Part shown: one piece after another, positions 62,202-64,000 of the stretch | Layout of the letters: the number at the start of each line of letters is the position of its first letter | Position numbering within the stretch: position 1 is the first letter of the stretch | DNA from: a methane-oxidizing endosymbiont of Gigantopelta aegis | GTDB lineage: Bacteria; Pseudomonadota; Gammaproteobacteria; Methylococcales; Methylomonadaceae | Direction of reading: 5' to 3' | Length of the DNA stretch: 64,000 nt | Assembly (NCBI RefSeq): GCF_016097405.1 | Contig: NZ_JAEHGD010000001.1 | Coordinates: forward strand, 124,001-188,000 | Program-made: the position numbers and the translations under genes | The notes under the pieces: model-generated | Seen by the model: only the letters and a program-made list of their open reading frames with translations | Told to the model about the DNA's origin: nothing | Databases searched by the model: none

Positions 62202-62392
62202 CGCCTCGTTACGAATCCCTAAACCTGACAGTCTCCTAGACGTGCCTTCATCGCACTCTACAACAATGTCGCTGGGTTAAACGCTTATATAAAAAAACGA
62301 CTGACAAGGGTATAATCAAAACAATTTGCACGTCGATTGGACAGGAAACGGACGATTAAACCTATGCGGTTATCCTTACGGATTGTGATGAG

Positions 62393-64000
62393 ATGAAAAT
62401 ACTGAATTTATATTTTAATAATATTAAATCGTTACAAGGCGAGCATCGGCTGGATTTTACGCAGCCGCCGCTTTCTACCGCTAGTGTTTTCGCAATTACC
62501 GGGCCTAATGGCTCCGGTAAATCAAGTTTACTGGATGTATTGACCTTAGCACTTTTTGGTGAGACATACCGTTTTGACAAGCCGGCCGAGCAAGTCATGA
62601 CGAAAGGATGTGTTACCTGCTTTGCGCAAGCGGAGTTTTTATTGGCAGGTCAACGGTATCGCGCCTTGTGGTCAGCGCAGCGTAAAGATGGCAAACCTGA
62701 GGCTGAAATACAGCCGGTTGAGATGAAGTTGTTTCATCTGCAAGCCGAATCTGAGGTTTTGCTGGCCGATAATCCGGCGGCGGTTAGAAAACAAATTCTG
62801 ACCTTAACCGGTCTGGATTTGCATAAATTCAACCAATCCATGGTGTTAGCGCAGGGTGAATTTGCGGCCTTTTTAAATGCGCTGGATTCAGAGCGCATGG
62901 ATATACTGGAAAAAATTATCGGTGAAGATATTTATCAGCAGCAGCGTGATGCTATAGCAGAACGGCATAAAACGGCCAAACAGCAGGTAGAATTGTTGCA
63001 GCAGGACATAGACGCTACGCCGGTGTTGGATCAGGATGGGGTAGACGCAAGTCTGCATGATCTGGATGATTTTAAACTGCAAAACACCGAATTTCAGCAG
63101 CAACGGCAGGAATTAGCGCAACAACTAGAGCAGGCTCGGGCCCTCAGCGCGCTAGAGCATGAGCTGCAGACACTGAATCAACAAAAACAAACGATCGAGC
63201 AAACTTGCGACTCTCTACAGAAACGCTTAACAGAGCTAGAGGCGCTAAGCGTTGCCGCCTCATTTAAAGATGAGTTGGCAATTTATCAACAACAAAAGTC
63301 CCAGCTTGAGAACGCACAGCAACAACTGAATCAGTTTCAGAAAGAAATTACGAGTCTGCAACAACAGCTTTCTGAAATGCAGAGTGATGGCATCGATGTT
63401 TCGACACTTGATATCGCTCAACAGCAACAAAAGGTGGCAGAGATTCGGCAACAATTAGCTGAATTGAAACAAAATTTACCGCAAGAAAATGCCTTGTTGC
63501 AATCGGTTGCCAATCAATTGGCCGAAAAAAAATCGGCATTGGATTATACCGAAAACTGGTTACAGGAACATCAAAAGGATAAGGTGTTGTTAGATGATTT
63601 TCCTGAAATTGGCAAATTCAAAACCCTGCGCCAGGAAATTGCCAAATTGGAAGAAAGCCAGAAAAAACAGGGTAAATGGACTAAAAATGTCACGGCCAAC
63701 ATCAAGAAGACCAAAGGTCTGATCAAAGACACAAACAAAACTATCAAACTGTTGCAGCAAAAACTGGCTAAAACAGAACAAACGATCAAGGATATTACCC
63801 ACGGCAAATCATTTGAAGAGCTTGAGACATTAAAGCTAGAGCAGCAAGAACGAGTCGATGATTTTCTGGAGTTATATGATTTAGCTAAGGTCAACGCCAA
63901 GCTAAATAAAAAAGGGATTTTCGCCTTTTTTGCCGAGCGAAAACAGGAAAAGCTGGATATTGATGAGCAAAAGCTAGAAGAAGAAGCCCATCTGCTGGAA
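62393..64000 (+). CDS. sbcC: Exonuclease subunit SbcC, 5' part (runs off the window)
   Basis: SbcC is an SMC-like ATPase that with SbcD cuts hairpins and ends during recombination repair. The frame stays open to the last base, giving 536 codons. The N-terminus MKILNLYFNNIKSLQGEHRLDF, Walker A (ITGPNGSGKSSLLD, about residues 36-49) and QGEFAAFLNA (Q-loop) are typical, followed by a Gln/Glu-rich coiled coil from about residue 200. The C-terminal Walker B is beyond the window. sbcD, usually just upstream, is not in the preceding region. A short frame ending MRLSLRIVMR overlaps its ATG by four bases. Confidence 0.9.
   Translation, partial: MKILNLYFNNIKSLQGEHRLDFTQPPLSTASVFAITGPNGSGKSSLLDVLTLALFGETYRFDKPAEQVMTKGCVTCFAQAEFLLAGQRYRALWSAQRKDGKPEAEIQPVEMKLFHLQAESEVLLADNPAAVRKQILTLTGLDLHKFNQSMVLAQGEFAAFLNALDSERMDILEKIIGEDIYQQQRDAIAERHKTAKQQVELLQQDIDATPVLDQDGVDASLHDLDDFKLQNTEFQQQRQELAQQLEQARALSALEHELQTLNQQKQTIEQTCDSLQKRLTELEALSVAASFKDELAIYQQQKSQLENAQQQLNQFQKEITSLQQQLSEMQSDGIDVSTLDIAQQQQKVAEIRQQLAELKQNLPQENALLQSVANQLAEKKSALDYTENWLQEHQKDKVLLDDFPEIGKFKTLRQEIAKLEESQKKQGKWTKNVTANIKKTKGLIKDTNKTIKLLQQKLAKTEQTIKDITHGKSFEELETLKLEQQERVDDFLELYDLAKVNAKLNKKGIFAFFAERKQEKLDIDEQKLEEEAHLLE

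Larger units (their letters stand above)
61636..62392. other. 757-bp gene-free region with DnaA boxes, an AT-rich tract and a palindrome
   Basis: The longest gene-free stretch in the window. It holds three consensus DnaA boxes and one near-match, an AT-rich tract from about 61815 to 61980, an imperfect palindrome (62110-62201) and a TATAAT near 62311. No ORF of useful length was seen. Confidence 0.75.

Overview
The window reads as chromosomal DNA of a gammaproteobacterium. The evidence is the gene set: lpxH, an aas-like fusion, eptA-type lipid A modification, mlaA, RNase T, rppH, an FNR with the E. coli-type cysteine pattern, ubiquinone hydroxylase and tusDC. A stand-alone methenyl-tetrahydrofolate cyclohydrolase (fchA type), mobA-fdhD for formate dehydrogenase, a split B12-dependent ribonucleotide reductase and a long glutamate synthase would fit a methanotroph of the Methylococcales. 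That assignment is inference; no methane oxidation gene is in the window. No phage, CRISPR or defence locus was seen.

Layout. 1-5.1 kb: the 5' part of cysD, an unknown gene, two small lipoproteins, mobA-fdhD, two small proteins and cysK behind a structured leader. 5.4-9.2 kb: split class II ribonucleotide reductase nrdJa-nrdJb behind two NrdR boxes, then a MOSC protein. 9.3-11.1 kb: a motA/motB-like stator pair. 11.1-15.3 kb: lpxH, a 139-bp palindromic element, a cyclophilin, cysS-fchA and a Pro-Arg-His tRNA operon. 15.5-22 kb: ygiQ, a spermidine-synthase-like gene, a MATE exporter, an NTF2-like protein, cobM-tusD-tusC and tRNA-Ser. 22-27.5 kb: a LysR regulator, a double-receiver protein, a HAD phosphatase, rppH, cpdA and argA. 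27.6-37 kb: ilvD, an SH3/coiled-coil membrane protein, argF-argD, grxD, rnt, mlaA, mtaB and a fused SpmA-SpmB protein. 37.3-44.3 kb: proA-nadD-rsfS, flgP/flgT-like lipoprotein genes, an unknown membrane protein and ppx. 44.4-47.3 kb: an ABC exporter whose ATPase gene is broken by an ISAs1-family element. 47.4-56 kb: fnr, two small membrane proteins, cysJ and a 1827-residue glutamate synthase. 56.3-64 kb: a ubiquinone hydroxylase, a phosphoethanolamine transferase, an acyltransferase/acyl-ACP synthetase, a 757-bp gene-free region with clustered DnaA-box sequences, and the 5' part of sbcC, which runs off the right edge.

How the genes fit together. cysD, cysK and cysJ cover activation of sulfate, reduction of sulfite and incorporation of sulfide. 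argA, argF, argD and proA cover arginine and proline synthesis, and ilvD branched-chain amino acids. cobM belongs to synthesis of the cobalamin that NrdJ needs. The motAB-like and flgPT-like pairs suggest envelope or motor functions, away from any visible flagellar cluster.

The non-coding part is richer than the gene content suggests: tandem NrdR boxes, a possible cis-regulatory leader before cysK, a REP-like 14-bp core in three places, two strong minus-strand terminator-like hairpins with no gene upstream on that strand, nested palindromes between gltB and the ubiquinone gene, and a DnaA-box cluster before sbcC.
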